The notes: generated by a model from the letters alone, not told the origin. A DNA stretch of 64,000 bases from an uncultured Bacteroidales bacterium (GCA_900544535.1 UQVH01000004.1:1-64000), one strand, 5' to 3'; counted from the first letter of the stretch, positions 1-7,401 are shown. Made by a program: numbers and translations.

Positions 1-64
1 TTCTGCCTTTCAAGATGTTGGACTCACTGATTTATGGTTTAGCGGACAGTAATAATTTTTTTTG

Positions 65-72
65 TAATTTTG
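65..72 (+). promoter_or_regulatory. Bacteroidetes -7 promoter box for the FKBP gene
   Basis: TAATTTTG matches the Bacteroidetes -7 consensus TAnnTTTG. It lies 26 nt before the ATG at 99, giving a leader of about 20 nt. It also argues against the in-frame upstream ATG at 15, which would precede the promoter. Confidence 0.65.
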
Positions 73-98
73 TCAGCAATAACCCCCTATGCAGGCAT

Positions 99-497
99 AT
101 GGCAAAGCAGGAATATATCGAAAAGAACCGTCAATGGCTTCAGGACAAGAGCCTTGAGCCGGGAGTCAGGGCCCTCGACAAGGGCATTTTTTATAAAGTG
201 ATCGCAAAAGGAAAGCCCGATGCGCCCAAGCCCAGCCGCAACAGCGTGGTTGTGGTCCACTACACGGGCACCACGATCAACGGCAAGAAATTCGACAGCT
301 CGCGCGGCGGCACGGCACCCGCCATGCGTCTGCGCGACCTGATCCAGGGCTGGATCATCGCCCTCCAGCAGATGCACGTCGGTGACCGCTGGGAAATCTA
401 CCTCCCGACCGAGATGGGCTACGGGCGCCTCTCGCAACCCGGCATCCCCGCCGGCTCCACCCTCATCTTCGACATCGAACTCCTCGGAGTAGGGTAA
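99..497 (+). CDS. FKBP-type peptidyl-prolyl cis-trans isomerase
   Basis: Catalyses cis-trans isomerisation of Xaa-Pro bonds during protein folding. The 132-residue protein has a helical N-terminal arm (about 1-45) and one FKBP domain: VHYTG (53-57), GKKFDSS (62-68), the LIQGW core (81-85), GYG (107-109) and a closing TLIFDIELL strand (121-129). No signal peptide is visible, so it is probably cytoplasmic, like FklB/SlyD-class proteins with a short dimerisation arm. I chose the ATG at 99 rather than the in-frame ATG at 15 because the promoter box lies between them and the extra 28 residues do not look like FKBP sequence. The gene is followed 12 nt after its stop by the first palindromic repeat element. 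Family call is secure; client proteins are unknown. Confidence 0.93.
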   Translation: MAKQEYIEKNRQWLQDKSLEPGVRALDKGIFYKVIAKGKPDAPKPSRNSVVVVHYTGTTINGKKFDSSRGGTAPAMRLRDLIQGWIIALQQMHVGDRWEIYLPTEMGYGRLSQPGIPAGSTLIFDIELLGVG

Positions 498-508
498 GAC
501 ATCAAGGA

Positions 509-616
509 ACCCTCGAAGAGGGTAGATTTCCGGAACCCCAGGGTGAGCGAGTGCCCGCAGGGCCGAGCGGTGCCTGGGGCCATGCCATGCAACATGTGGT
601 CCTGCTTCGGAGAAGC
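509..616 (-). repeat. Palindromic interspersed element, copy 1 (inverted)
   Basis: Read on the minus strand: hairpin 1 GCTTC-TCC-GAAGC (616-604), 24 nt, a central block bounded by CCCCAGG and CCTGGGG (579-536, 44 nt, with an inner GCCC-TGC-GGGC hairpin), 12 nt, then hairpin 2 ACCCTC-TTC-GAGGGT (523-509). Hairpin 2 begins 12 nt after the FKBP stop codon. Copies 2 and 3 have the same order and the same 24- and 12-nt spacers, with compensating changes in both outer stems. Similar in style to REP/BIME elements. No RAYT transposase gene is present in the window. Confidence 0.85.
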
Positions 617-641
617 TGGTTAGTGATCAGGCTGTTATCCA

Positions 642-758
642 GCCTCTCCGAGGCAGTCGTTTACGCGATCGGGACTATCCCCAGGCACCGCTCGGCCTAC
701 GCTGTCGCTTCGGCGCTCGCTCACCCTGGGGTTTCTGAGACCAATCCTCTCCGAGGAT
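642..758 (+). repeat. Palindromic interspersed element, copy 2
   Basis: Same architecture as copy 1, in the opposite orientation: hairpin 1 GCCTC-TCC-GAGGC (642-654), 24-nt spacer, central block CCCCAGG...CCTGGGG (679-731), 12-nt spacer, hairpin 2 ATCCTC-TCC-GAGGAT (744-758). The central block is 53 nt, 9 nt longer than in the other copies, and its inner hairpin is altered. Copies 1 and 2 are head to head, so together they form one large imperfect palindrome filling the gap between two convergent genes. Hairpin 2 ends 9 nt from the stop codon of the minus-strand gene at 768. Confidence 0.85.
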
Positions 759-767
759 TTGTTCTCC

Positions 768-1757
768 TTACTCAAACACCCGTCCGGAGATTTTTTTCAG
801 GATGTTGCGGTCGGAGAGATAGGCGCCGGTGGCGGGGTCGGTGTTGCCGATGGTTTTCCATAGAAGGCGATAGGCGCTTGCAAGGCGGACTTTGTCTTCA
901 TTGATGGCGGTTTCGATCAGGCTGCATTCGTCGGGCGAGAAGACTGTGCGCAGACATGCGGGACAGAATATCTCAGATAGTCTTCCTGCAAGAAAGTCAG
1001 AGACGGTCTTGTCGTCGGACTTGTAGCTGTCGGTCAGCAACTTGCTGAGCCGTTTTTCCTGTTCCGGAGTGACTATGACCGCCTTTTTCAGCAGGGCGAT
1101 ATAGAGGGGCACCACCTGCTCGGCCTTGGCGCCGCAGACGGCATTGAAGCGGTAGTCATCTTTCAGGAAATCAATGGCCCGGCGCTCGCTGTCGAAGCCG
1201 TAGAGTCCGCTTCGGGTCGAAAGGAAAGCATCGCCTAAGCGTTCGAGATAGCGGCTCGCGAAGTTTCCGGCCGAACCGTATTCGCTGACAATAAAGTCAT
1301 ACAGGCTGTCGGAAGTCCCGTCGGGACTAACGTAGCGTGTGCGGCCCCCCTCACGCCAGCCTACGTAGCGGATATTCTGAGGCATAAATTCCACAGAGGG
1401 ATAGTCGGGAGCGGGAAGGAAGATAAACGCACTGTCGGCGGTGGCGAGTATTTCGGACTGCGTGGCCGACAGCGGCAGGGGCTTCTCTAATTTTGCGAGC
1501 CGGAAGCGGCCTTTTTCCGAGAAATCGTTGAACCAGTAGACCGTCTGCGCCTTTTTACCCGCATCTTTAATGAAGAAACAGTCCGTGGCCCCGTCAAATT
1601 TAAAAGCCTTGCTGACAGCCGATTCAAAGCCTAAAGGCGTATAGCTCACGACCGGAATCATCTTGGCCGACTCGCGTATTTCCGCAACGCTGATGTCCTG
1701 TGACATGGCGCAAAGCCCGCTCAGCGCCAGTAAACTGATGGAGAGAACTGTTTTCAT
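768..1757 (-). CDS. Secreted protein of unknown function
   Basis: I do not recognise this 329-residue protein. Residues 1-19 form a signal peptide (MKTVLSISLLALSGLCAMS, then QD), so it is probably periplasmic or surface exposed. The mature part is a soluble mixed alpha/beta sequence without repeats or membrane segments. Near the C-terminus it has a CPAC motif and an upstream cysteine (VCGAK), which might form a disulfide or bind metal. The start at 1757 is preferred over the in-frame ATG at 1859 because a -7 box lies at 1807-1814 and the signal peptide begins at 1757. The gene stands alone and converges on the FKBP gene across a pair of palindromic elements. Confidence 0.8.
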   Translation of the reverse strand: MKTVLSISLLALSGLCAMSQDISVAEIRESAKMIPVVSYTPLGFESAVSKAFKFDGATDCFFIKDAGKKAQTVYWFNDFSEKGRFRLAKLEKPLPLSATQSEILATADSAFIFLPAPDYPSVEFMPQNIRYVGWREGGRTRYVSPDGTSDSLYDFIVSEYGSAGNFASRYLERLGDAFLSTRSGLYGFDSERRAIDFLKDDYRFNAVCGAKAEQVVPLYIALLKKAVIVTPEQEKRLSKLLTDSYKSDDKTVSDFLAGRLSEIFCPACLRTVFSPDECSLIETAINEDKVRLASAYRLLWKTIGNTDPATGAYLSDRNILKKISGRVFE

Positions 1758-1806
1758 AACGTTGTAATTATCAGGGTTTATAGATACTTGCCTATACGGC
1801 GATTCG

Positions 1807-1814
1807 CAAATATA
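1807..1814 (-). promoter_or_regulatory. -7 promoter box of the secreted unknown gene
   Basis: TATATTTG on the minus strand fits TAnnTTTG and lies 49 nt before the chosen ATG at 1757. It sits inside the longer alternative reading, which supports the shorter start. Confidence 0.6.
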
Positions 1815-1920
1815 TGCAAAAAGTCCGTATACGACAAATGAAAAATCTTTGACAATCATTAAATAGATAAAATTATCGTCTTTTGTCGGACGATGGATAA
1901 CATTTGGATTCCTTTGTGAG

Positions 1921-2328
1921 TTATGAATTTATACGTTTTACCGGTATGATCAATTTGCCGGTGAAAATCGCGGCTATGAAGCCGATAATCCATACGATAA
2001 GGCCGGCGGTAGCCGGGCGGATGAAAAGTTCGTGGCCGAACGCCGAATAATAAAGCGTCATCCATTCAATTAGAAGCAGAGAGAGGGTGAAGAGTCGTGT
2101 ATTTCTTGCATTGAGCATATACGAGCCTTCGTAGTTGTTATCAACAATGAATGAACGGCTCCAAAGGAAAAGGAACATAGATGTACCGAGACTACAAATA
2201 CCGAATTCCAGCCATCTTTTTAACATTGGCGGACCAAGAGCTATCCAATAATTGGAGAGTAATATCAGAACTATAAGAATATTAATCGCATAGTTCCAAA
2301 TATAGACGAATTTGTAAAATCTTTGCAT
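1921..2328 (-). CDS. Small four-helix membrane protein, unknown
   Basis: I do not recognise this 135-residue protein. It is almost entirely hydrophobic and shows four likely transmembrane helices: residues about 10-30, 42-58, 76-96 and 103-124. Short charged loops separate them, and the tail (PVKRINS) is basic and probably cytoplasmic. There are no obvious catalytic residues. Codon use is AT-rich, as in the neighbouring genes up to 4960 and unlike the flanks. A -7 box lies 29 nt upstream, so it is probably its own transcript. It could be an immunity-like or transporter-accessory protein, but nothing in the sequence decides this. Confidence 0.7.
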   Translation of the reverse strand: MQRFYKFVYIWNYAINILIVLILLSNYWIALGPPMLKRWLEFGICSLGTSMFLFLWSRSFIVDNNYEGSYMLNARNTRLFTLSLLLIEWMTLYYSAFGHELFIRPATAGLIVWIIGFIAAIFTGKLIIPVKRINS

Positions 2329-2357
2329 TATTATATTCAGAATTAAATCTATGGTCT

Positions 2358-2365
2358 CAAATTTA
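2358..2365 (-). promoter_or_regulatory. -7 promoter box of the small membrane protein gene
   Basis: TAAATTTG on the minus strand, 29 nt upstream of the ATG at 2328, giving a leader of about 23 nt. Confidence 0.55.
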
Positions 2366-2567
2366 CACCAAATAAATGATGGAATATGATGAAATGTAGG
2401 GATTAGTGTATAATTTGACGTGAATTTTAAGAAACTAAGAAGCTGAAAAATTGAGAAATTAGCGATAAAGATATTGACGCCATATAATTATGGTATTGAA
2501 TTACAGATCAATACCTTTATCGCTATGATTTCTAAAGACAAAATTACAAAAAAATATGATATTTAAA

Positions 2568-3230
2568 TTAATTGCAAATATAAAACGATGCGGTGAAGAA
2601 TCCCATGGATACTGCTAAGGATGCACCTCCGGATGGAATCGCAAACGCTTCACCAACTAAAACACATGCAGCTGTAAAAGCAGCTCCGCATAAAAATGAA
2701 TCTTGGCGAGATAAGCGTGATATAGAGTTGTTATATGTCCATAATTCAAGTTCATCTGATTTGAATGTGAAAGACCTAAGTTCTACTCCATATTCATCCT
2801 TTATTACAAAATTCGTGGAATCTAATTGTTCGAATATAAGAATTGTTGGTTCATCAGTATCGAGAACATAACATTCATAAATCCATGCATTTTCAAGGGC
2901 TGGATGTGCTATTGCATAAGCTTGTTTGTTGGTCGTGGTATCAGTAAAATGATAAATATCTAAATTATTATCAGATCGAGATATATTATTATTGAATGAT
3001 TTTAGAATATTTAGTGTCCGATTTGAAATTGAATTCATTTCAGATTTCTCGATTATTGGAGCGTCTGTATCCAAAAAAATGGTGTCACCTATAAGAGATG
3101 AATCAGTAGTGTTTGTCGTTTCATTTTTGGGGGCATCTTCTTGAGAGGTACATCCTGTGATTAGAGTTGAAGCAAACAGGAAAATAGTGATAGCCACGTG
3201 TAGAAAACTAAATTTTTTTACGTTAAGCAT
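2568..3230 (-). CDS. Lipoprotein with Gly/Ala-rich hydrophobic C-terminal segment
   Basis: A 220-residue lipoprotein with an N-terminal signal peptide and the lipobox LITGC, so Cys27 would be lipidated. The middle part (about 40-180) is a polar globular domain I do not recognise. The last 40 residues (181-220) change abruptly to a hydrophobic stretch rich in Gly, Ala, Ser and Phe, with cysteines at 181, 189 and 219 (pieces: CGAAFTAACVLVGEAF, PSGGASLAV, FYICN). Such a tail on an otherwise soluble lipoprotein suggests membrane insertion or a released hydrophobic peptide (inference). It follows the DUF3244-like gene by 67 nt on the same strand and may be co-transcribed with it. Confidence 0.72.
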   Translation of the reverse strand: MLNVKKFSFLHVAITIFLFASTLITGCTSQEDAPKNETTNTTDSSLIGDTIFLDTDAPIIEKSEMNSISNRTLNILKSFNNNISRSDNNLDIYHFTDTTTNKQAYAIAHPALENAWIYECYVLDTDEPTILIFEQLDSTNFVIKDEYGVELRSFTFKSDELELWTYNNSISRLSRQDSFLCGAAFTAACVLVGEAFAIPSGGASLAVSMGFFTASFYICN

Positions 3231-3297
3231 AATTAATGAGTAATAAAAGGGTTAATAATTAATGGATTATATGATAGGGTTGTATAAGTTGATTTGA

Positions 3298-3681
3298 TTA
3301 AAAAGAGAAGAAAATAATACCTTCAAATATTTGATTTTGGTCGGTTTGGCACGTGATAGTGTATTCCCCTGAAAGAACAGGGATCTCGGTTTCCGGATTT
3401 GTACGCGATATAGTACCGATCCATACTGGTCCGACTTCATCGCTTAAAGAAATCTCCATATAGTTGGCATCTTCAGGGAAAGAGAGACTGATGTAGCCTG
3501 TGCTATATTGACATATCAAGGAGATCTTAGCTGGCGCTTTGGGACGCTTTGGATCTCGTGGAAATCTTAGATATGTTGTCCTAAGATCCTTTGTGGTTGA
3601 ATCCCGCTTTTCGGCCAATATATTACCGGCACAACTAACAGAGATGAGAATAATGGCGATGAGTTTTGTTAATCGTTTCAT
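3298..3681 (-). CDS. DUF3244-like secreted beta-sandwich protein
   Basis: A 127-residue exported protein resembling the Bacteroidetes DUF3244 family of small Ig-like proteins. Residues 1-22 form a signal peptide (MKRLTKLIAIILISVSCAG...). The mature part has the usual alternating strands (LICQYSTGYISLSFP, MEISLSDEVGPVWIGTI) and the closing SGEYTITCQT strand. The role of the family is not established. The start at 3681 is chosen because the -7 box at 3705-3712 lies between it and the in-frame ATG at 3723. The gene belongs to the AT-rich island. The family assignment is by eye and moderately sure. Confidence 0.7.
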   Translation of the reverse strand: MKRLTKLIAIILISVSCAGNILAEKRDSTTKDLRTTYLRFPRDPKRPKAPAKISLICQYSTGYISLSFPEDANYMEISLSDEVGPVWIGTISRTNPETEIPVLSGEYTITCQTDQNQIFEGIIFFSF

Positions 3682-3704
3682 AAAATTGTGATTTGAATTC
3701 GATG

Positions 3705-3712
3705 CAAAGTTA
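3705..3712 (-). promoter_or_regulatory. -7 promoter box of the DUF3244-like gene
   Basis: TAACTTTG on the minus strand, 23 nt before the ATG at 3681. It probably drives this gene and the lipoprotein gene behind it. Confidence 0.65.
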
Positions 3713-3786
3713 TGGAATAACATCCGATCTCACCTTAAATGCCATTAGGCGAGGCGCTATCGTAAATAGCTGGTATATAGTTAAAT

Positions 3787-3818
3787 AAAATCGCGCCTAA
3801 ATTTGTGATTAGGCGCGA
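3787..3818 (-). terminator. Rho-independent terminator of the TPR regulator
   Basis: On the minus strand a perfect 10-bp stem TCGCGCCTAA / TTAGGCGCGA (3818-3809 and 3800-3791) with an 8-nt loop is followed by a short T run (complement of 3787-3790). It lies about 80 nt after the stop codon of the gene at 3901. Confidence 0.75.
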
Positions 3819-3900
3819 TACAAATTAGGTGGTTAAAAAAGAACCTGATGTCCTATTTTTAGCTGTATGAGAGACTGAACTATTGTTTTGGGGCGGTCTG

Positions 3901-5517
3901 TTATGAAATGATATTTATATACTCAGTTTTATAAGGGCTACTGAGATTTTTAAATTTTGCTTTTAGGCGCTTGCGGCGGTCGTAAATCGCGGTGATTTTT
4001 TCTTCTTCAAGAAAAAGAGCGATCGCCGTATTGGAGAATCCTAATGTTGAGTATATGATTAAACGGAAGTCAGCATCTTTAATATTAGGAATATCCTCTT
4101 TTATTCGGCACATTATATTGTTATGATGCAAATTTACATATGATTCAAGATCATTTAGCTTTTCGGCGTTTTTGGAAAATTGGGAAATAATAGAGTTTAT
4201 TTCGTCTGAAATTCGTTTTCTTGCTACTGATGAAGGACTTTCATATAGTATTGTGCAAAGATTATCGAGAATTTCAAAACGGTCGGCGAGAAGTGTATGT
4301 ATAGTTTCCTGTGATTTGCTGTCATTGAGGGCTATTATTTCGCGGAGATTCTGTGCGATGGCAATATTGTCATCAATCAATTTTCGCTGTCTTTTGCGGT
4401 ACCGATAAAAAATGAATATGGAAATGGATAATGCGATCAATGATAAAGTCAGAATAAAAGCAATTGTGAGACGGGAAAATCTTAAATTTGCTTGATTGAC
4501 TTTCTGTTGAGTATCATAATATTCTTTTGTCGATCCTAAAAGATTTTGTGACATGACATTTTGGAGAGTAGTATCAGTTCTTATCGCTATTTCCTGCAAT
4601 ATGGAAAGGGCTTCTTGGGTTGAGTCCAAAGAAGTGCAGATATTGTAATATAGCCATGAATTTGAACATCCGTTGTCTGAAATATGAGTACTCAACATTT
4701 GTCGGGCGGAGTCAGGTTGTCCGGATTTAAGATAAGCATATCCTAAAAAAGCTGAGTCTGATGAAATATATTCGTCTGAATTCAGAATAGCTTTGAAAAA
4801 TGGAATAGCGGATTTGTAATCGTTGTTGTGTATGTGAGTTAAACCAATAATTCGTAACGCTTTAGCTTGTAGATAACTGTCATTATATTTAGACGCTGAA
4901 TCTGTGAGTATGGAGGCTAATCGGATTGCATCAGAATATTTTTTAGCATCGACATAGGTCTGTGCCAGGTCGAGGATCGCATGGTTGATATGTGGCTGGC
5001 GGTGAGAGAGGCGGAAGTTTTCGAGTTCGATTTCGGCAAATTCGATTTCTTCGGCGGTATGATAGTTTTCGTGATAGATGTCGGCGATCATGCGGGCCGA
5101 CATGGCTATCCAGAACTTGTCGTCGAGCTGCACGGCAAGATCATAGGCCTTGAAGAGCGCCGTGAGGCTGCGCGCATAGTCCTTGTTGTTGAAGTTAAGC
5201 TCTCCGGAATAGTGGAGTGCGAGCATGAGACGCCGGTCATCGCCGGATTTTTCGAAATAGCTGACGGCGGTTGAGATGAGCGAGTCGTCGGTCTCCGTGA
5301 TGTAGCTTTTGGAGCGCGCCTGAGTCAGCAGGAGAGCGTAGAGGGCACGGGAATGACGGTCGGTCAGCTCTTTCGGCGGGATATTTTCAAGAATTGTAAG
5401 GGCCGAGTCGGGGTGCTCGGTCATGACGCTTTCGGCCTCGCGGAGTGACTCGGCGTGGCGCGAGGCGCAACTGTGGAGGAGGATAAGCAGAAATATGATG
5501 ATCGGAAATTTGTGCAT
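3901..5517 (-). CDS. TPR sensor-regulator lipoprotein with C-terminal HTH
   Basis: A 538-residue protein of the Bacteroidetes TPR-regulator type. The order is signal/lipobox (HSC, Cys17), tetratricopeptide repeats (about 20-330), a transmembrane helix (about 350-371), a cytoplasmic coiled coil (about 375-460) and a C-terminal helix-turn-helix (about 485-530, around GFSNTAIALFL and YDRRKRLKAKF). Such proteins are thought to couple periplasmic sensing to DNA binding; the targets here are unknown. The first 185 codons are GC-rich and the rest AT-rich, so the gene looks mosaic. The start region is duplicated: the same 17 bases lie over the ATG and 41 nt upstream. It follows the YycJ-like gene by 77 nt. 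Confidence 0.85.
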   Translation of the reverse strand: MHKFPIIIFLLILLHSCASRHAESLREAESVMTEHPDSALTILENIPPKELTDRHSRALYALLLTQARSKSYITETDDSLISTAVSYFEKSGDDRRLMLALHYSGELNFNNKDYARSLTALFKAYDLAVQLDDKFWIAMSARMIADIYHENYHTAEEIEFAEIELENFRLSHRQPHINHAILDLAQTYVDAKKYSDAIRLASILTDSASKYNDSYLQAKALRIIGLTHIHNNDYKSAIPFFKAILNSDEYISSDSAFLGYAYLKSGQPDSARQMLSTHISDNGCSNSWLYYNICTSLDSTQEALSILQEIAIRTDTTLQNVMSQNLLGSTKEYYDTQQKVNQANLRFSRLTIAFILTLSLIALSISIFIFYRYRKRQRKLIDDNIAIAQNLREIIALNDSKSQETIHTLLADRFEILDNLCTILYESPSSVARKRISDEINSIISQFSKNAEKLNDLESYVNLHHNNIMCRIKEDIPNIKDADFRLIIYSTLGFSNTAIALFLEEEKITAIYDRRKRLKAKFKNLSSPYKTEYINIIS

Positions 5518-5569
5518 GGACGGTCGTTGCGGATGGCGGGAGACGGAATCGGGTGCATGGACGGTCGTT
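5512..5569 (-). repeat. Duplicated 17-bp start region of the TPR regulator
   Basis: GTGCATGGACGGTCGTT occurs at 5512-5528, covering the start codon of the TPR regulator, and again at 5553-5569. The 41-nt shift is not a multiple of three, so the ATG in the upstream copy is in a different frame. It may be a decoy start or a scar of a local duplication. Confidence 0.7.
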
Positions 5570-5594
5570 ATGGGTGCCGGGAGGGTGACGGGGG

Positions 5595-6638
5595 TTAGAC
5601 GCCGAGGGTGTAGAGCGGGGAGGGGTCGAAGCGGGGGAGGGCTACGAGGTGGACGCGGGGCTGGTCGGTGGGGATGGCTGTGTCCTTGAGATCGACCATG
5701 CCGTTGCCGAAACGGGTCACTCCGACTCCGGCGAGGGCCGAGGCTACGGCGCGCATGGCGAGGTCCGGGGTGTTGTTGTCGTGCGAAAGGTGGCAGAGGA
5801 AGATGTTGCGCAGCTGCGGGGTGTAGATTCCGGCGAGAAATTCGGCGGTGACGCGGTTGTCGAGATGACCGTTGGCTGCCTCGATGCGGGCCTTGAGATA
5901 TTCGGGATAGCGGCCGTCGCGGAGCATGTGCAGGTCGTAGTTGGCCTCGATGACGATGTAGTTGGCCTGACGCATGTAATGGTCGACGCGCTCGCTGATG
6001 CAGCCGAGGTCGGTGGCTATGGCGAAGCGGCAGTCGCCGTTGGTGATGTAGAATCCGGCGTTGTCGGCGCCGTCGTGCATGACGTCGAATGGGGTCACCT
6101 CGAAATTGCCGATGCGGAAGGGGAACTCTTTGTAGACGGCGGTGTGGTAGTCCTTGATGCGGCGCGAGACGTTGTGGCGGCGCAGGATGCCGTTGAGGGT
6201 CTTGGGGGTGCAGAAGACGCGCAGGTGGCGGTAGCGGCGCAGCAGGGGATAGACGTCGCGGATGTGGTCGCCGTGGTCGTGGGTGAGACAGATTCCGGCC
6301 ACGCGGTCCATCGAGATGCCGTTGCGGCGCAGACCCTCGGTCACGCGGGCCACCTCGACTCCGGCGTCGATCAGGAAGCCCCCCTGACGGTCGCCGATAT
6401 AGGAGCAGTTGCCAGAACTACCGCTGCCGAAGCTCATGAAGAAGACGCGGTTGTCGGCCTCAAGGTCGGGAAGTCCGCCTATGACAGGCGTCTCGCGGCG
6501 GTATTTGCGCGCGATCTCGTCCATCCGTTTGTCGGGGATGATGTTGAAGTCGTCGTTTCCGGAGTCTTCAGTGAAATCTTCGAGAGAGTCGAAAAGTCCC
6601 GGCATCGGGAGGCGGGATGATTTGCGCGAATGTGCCAT
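5595..6638 (-). CDS. YycJ/WalJ-like metallo-beta-lactamase-fold hydrolase
   Basis: A 347-residue member of the MBL-fold family that includes YycJ/WalJ, proposed 5'-3' exonuclease-like enzymes. The fold starts near residue 65 (FFMSFGSGSSGN, 66-77) and carries the metal motif LTHDHGDH (118-125), later histidines in VMHDGAD and CHLSHDN, and an aspartate in FAIATDLG. An unusual polar N-terminal extension of about 60 residues precedes it. I chose the ATG at 6638, 16 nt after the methylase stop, because the in-frame ATG at 6698 would add 20 residues that only mirror the overlapping gene. It is the last gene of the cvpA-sufB operon. Substrate unknown. Confidence 0.85.
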   Translation of the reverse strand: MAHSRKSSRLPMPGLFDSLEDFTEDSGNDDFNIIPDKRMDEIARKYRRETPVIGGLPDLEADNRVFFMSFGSGSSGNCSYIGDRQGGFLIDAGVEVARVTEGLRRNGISMDRVAGICLTHDHGDHIRDVYPLLRRYRHLRVFCTPKTLNGILRRHNVSRRIKDYHTAVYKEFPFRIGNFEVTPFDVMHDGADNAGFYITNGDCRFAIATDLGCISERVDHYMRQANYIVIEANYDLHMLRDGRYPEYLKARIEAANGHLDNRVTAEFLAGIYTPQLRNIFLCHLSHDNNTPDLAMRAVASALAGVGVTRFGNGMVDLKDTAIPTDQPRVHLVALPRFDPSPLYTLGV

Positions 6639-6654
6639 AGCATTAGATGGTGGG

Positions 6655-7401
6655 TTAGGTGTAGAGCAAAAATATTGAGGGGCGTTTGTCGTAGTCATAC
6701 TTGCGGCGCGTCCAGGCCGAGAGGGGGAGGGTGATTATTGACTGGGAGGGTCCGGTGATGTCGGAGGCCACGCAGAGCCGCAGCGAGGGGGGAAGCGTGG
6801 CTGCGAGTTCGGCGATGAGGCGGTTGTTGCGGTAGGGAGTCTCGATGAAGATCTGTGTCTCCCCCTCGTGGCGGATGCGGCGCTCCATGTCGCGCAGGCG
6901 CTGGGAGCGCGCCTTTGACTCGTAGGGGAGATAGCCGCGGAAGGCGAAGGTCTGGCCGTTGAAGCCTGAGCCCATGAGCGAGAGCAGGATGGACGACGGG
7001 CCGACGAGGGGTACCACTTCGAGGCCCTCGGCCTGAGCCACTGCCACGAGGTCGGCGCCTGGGTCGGCCACGGCGGGACAGCCGGCCTCGGAGATGACTC
7101 CGACTGCCTCGCCGGCGCGCAGCGGGGCAAGCATGGAGCTGACTTCGGCGGGATCAGTGTGCTCGTCGAGGACGGTGAAGGAGAGTGCGTCGATGTCGAT
7201 CGAACGGTCGCAGCGCTTGAGAAAACGGCGCACGGTGCGCACGTTTTCGACAACGAAGTGCCTGATCGAGCGGATGACGGCGAGATTTCCGGCGGGAATC
7301 ACGTCGGAGACCGGCGCATCGCTCATGGTCGAGGGGATGAGATAGAGCGCGGGGCGCAGGGGCTGCGGGGACGGCTGTTGCGGAGTTTCGGCGCTCATCA
7401 T
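6655..7401 (-). CDS. RsmI-family tetrapyrrole-methylase-fold methyltransferase
   Basis: A 248-residue SAM-dependent methyltransferase of the RsmI family. RsmI proper 2'-O-methylates C1402 of 16S rRNA. The motifs are VGVISEAGCPAVADPGADLV (the family's SDAGTP...SDPG segment), VPLVGPSSILLSLMGSGF and FIETPYRN. The N-terminus differs from textbook RsmI (LYLIPSTM in place of LYVVATPIGNL), as in the second, uncharacterised Bacteroidetes paralogue, so its RNA target should not be assumed. The ATG overlaps the sufB stop by four bases (ATGA), which implies translational coupling. Cytoplasmic. Confidence 0.85.
   Translation of the reverse strand: MMSAETPQQPSPQPLRPALYLIPSTMSDAPVSDVIPAGNLAVIRSIRHFVVENVRTVRRFLKRCDRSIDIDALSFTVLDEHTDPAEVSSMLAPLRAGEAVGVISEAGCPAVADPGADLVAVAQAEGLEVVPLVGPSSILLSLMGSGFNGQTFAFRGYLPYESKARSQRLRDMERRIRHEGETQIFIETPYRNNRLIAELAATLPPSLRLCVASDITGPSQSIITLPLSAWTRRKYDYDKRPSIFLLYT

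Larger units (their letters stand above)
1860..4960. other. AT-rich compositional island
   Basis: From about 1860 to 4960 the DNA is clearly richer in A and T than both flanks, which are typical of the rest of the window. The right edge falls inside the TPR regulator gene: the codons for its first roughly 185 residues are GC-rich and the rest are AT-rich. The island carries one membrane protein, one lipoprotein, one DUF3244-like protein and most of the regulator. No integrase, transposase or repeat was seen at either edge, so allelic replacement by homologous recombination is more likely than a mobile element (inference). Confidence 0.6.

Noticed and set aside
551..904. Open frame across the palindromic element pair
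   Set aside because: The frame is only an artefact of the GC-rich repeat. The corresponding frame in copy 3 (16670-17143) has insertions relative to it and runs into an antisense gene, and hairpin covariation argues for structure, not protein.
1860..4960. AT-rich stretch as an integrated mobile element
   Set aside because: No integrase, transposase, tRNA target or flanking repeat is visible, and one edge is inside an intact gene. Allelic recombination fits better.
5649..6620. Plus-strand open frame of 323 codons opposite the YycJ-like gene
   Set aside because: It is antisense to a clearly recognisable metallo-hydrolase and its translation is low-complexity Val/Ala/Gly/Asp, typical of antisense frames in GC-rich Bacteroidales genes.
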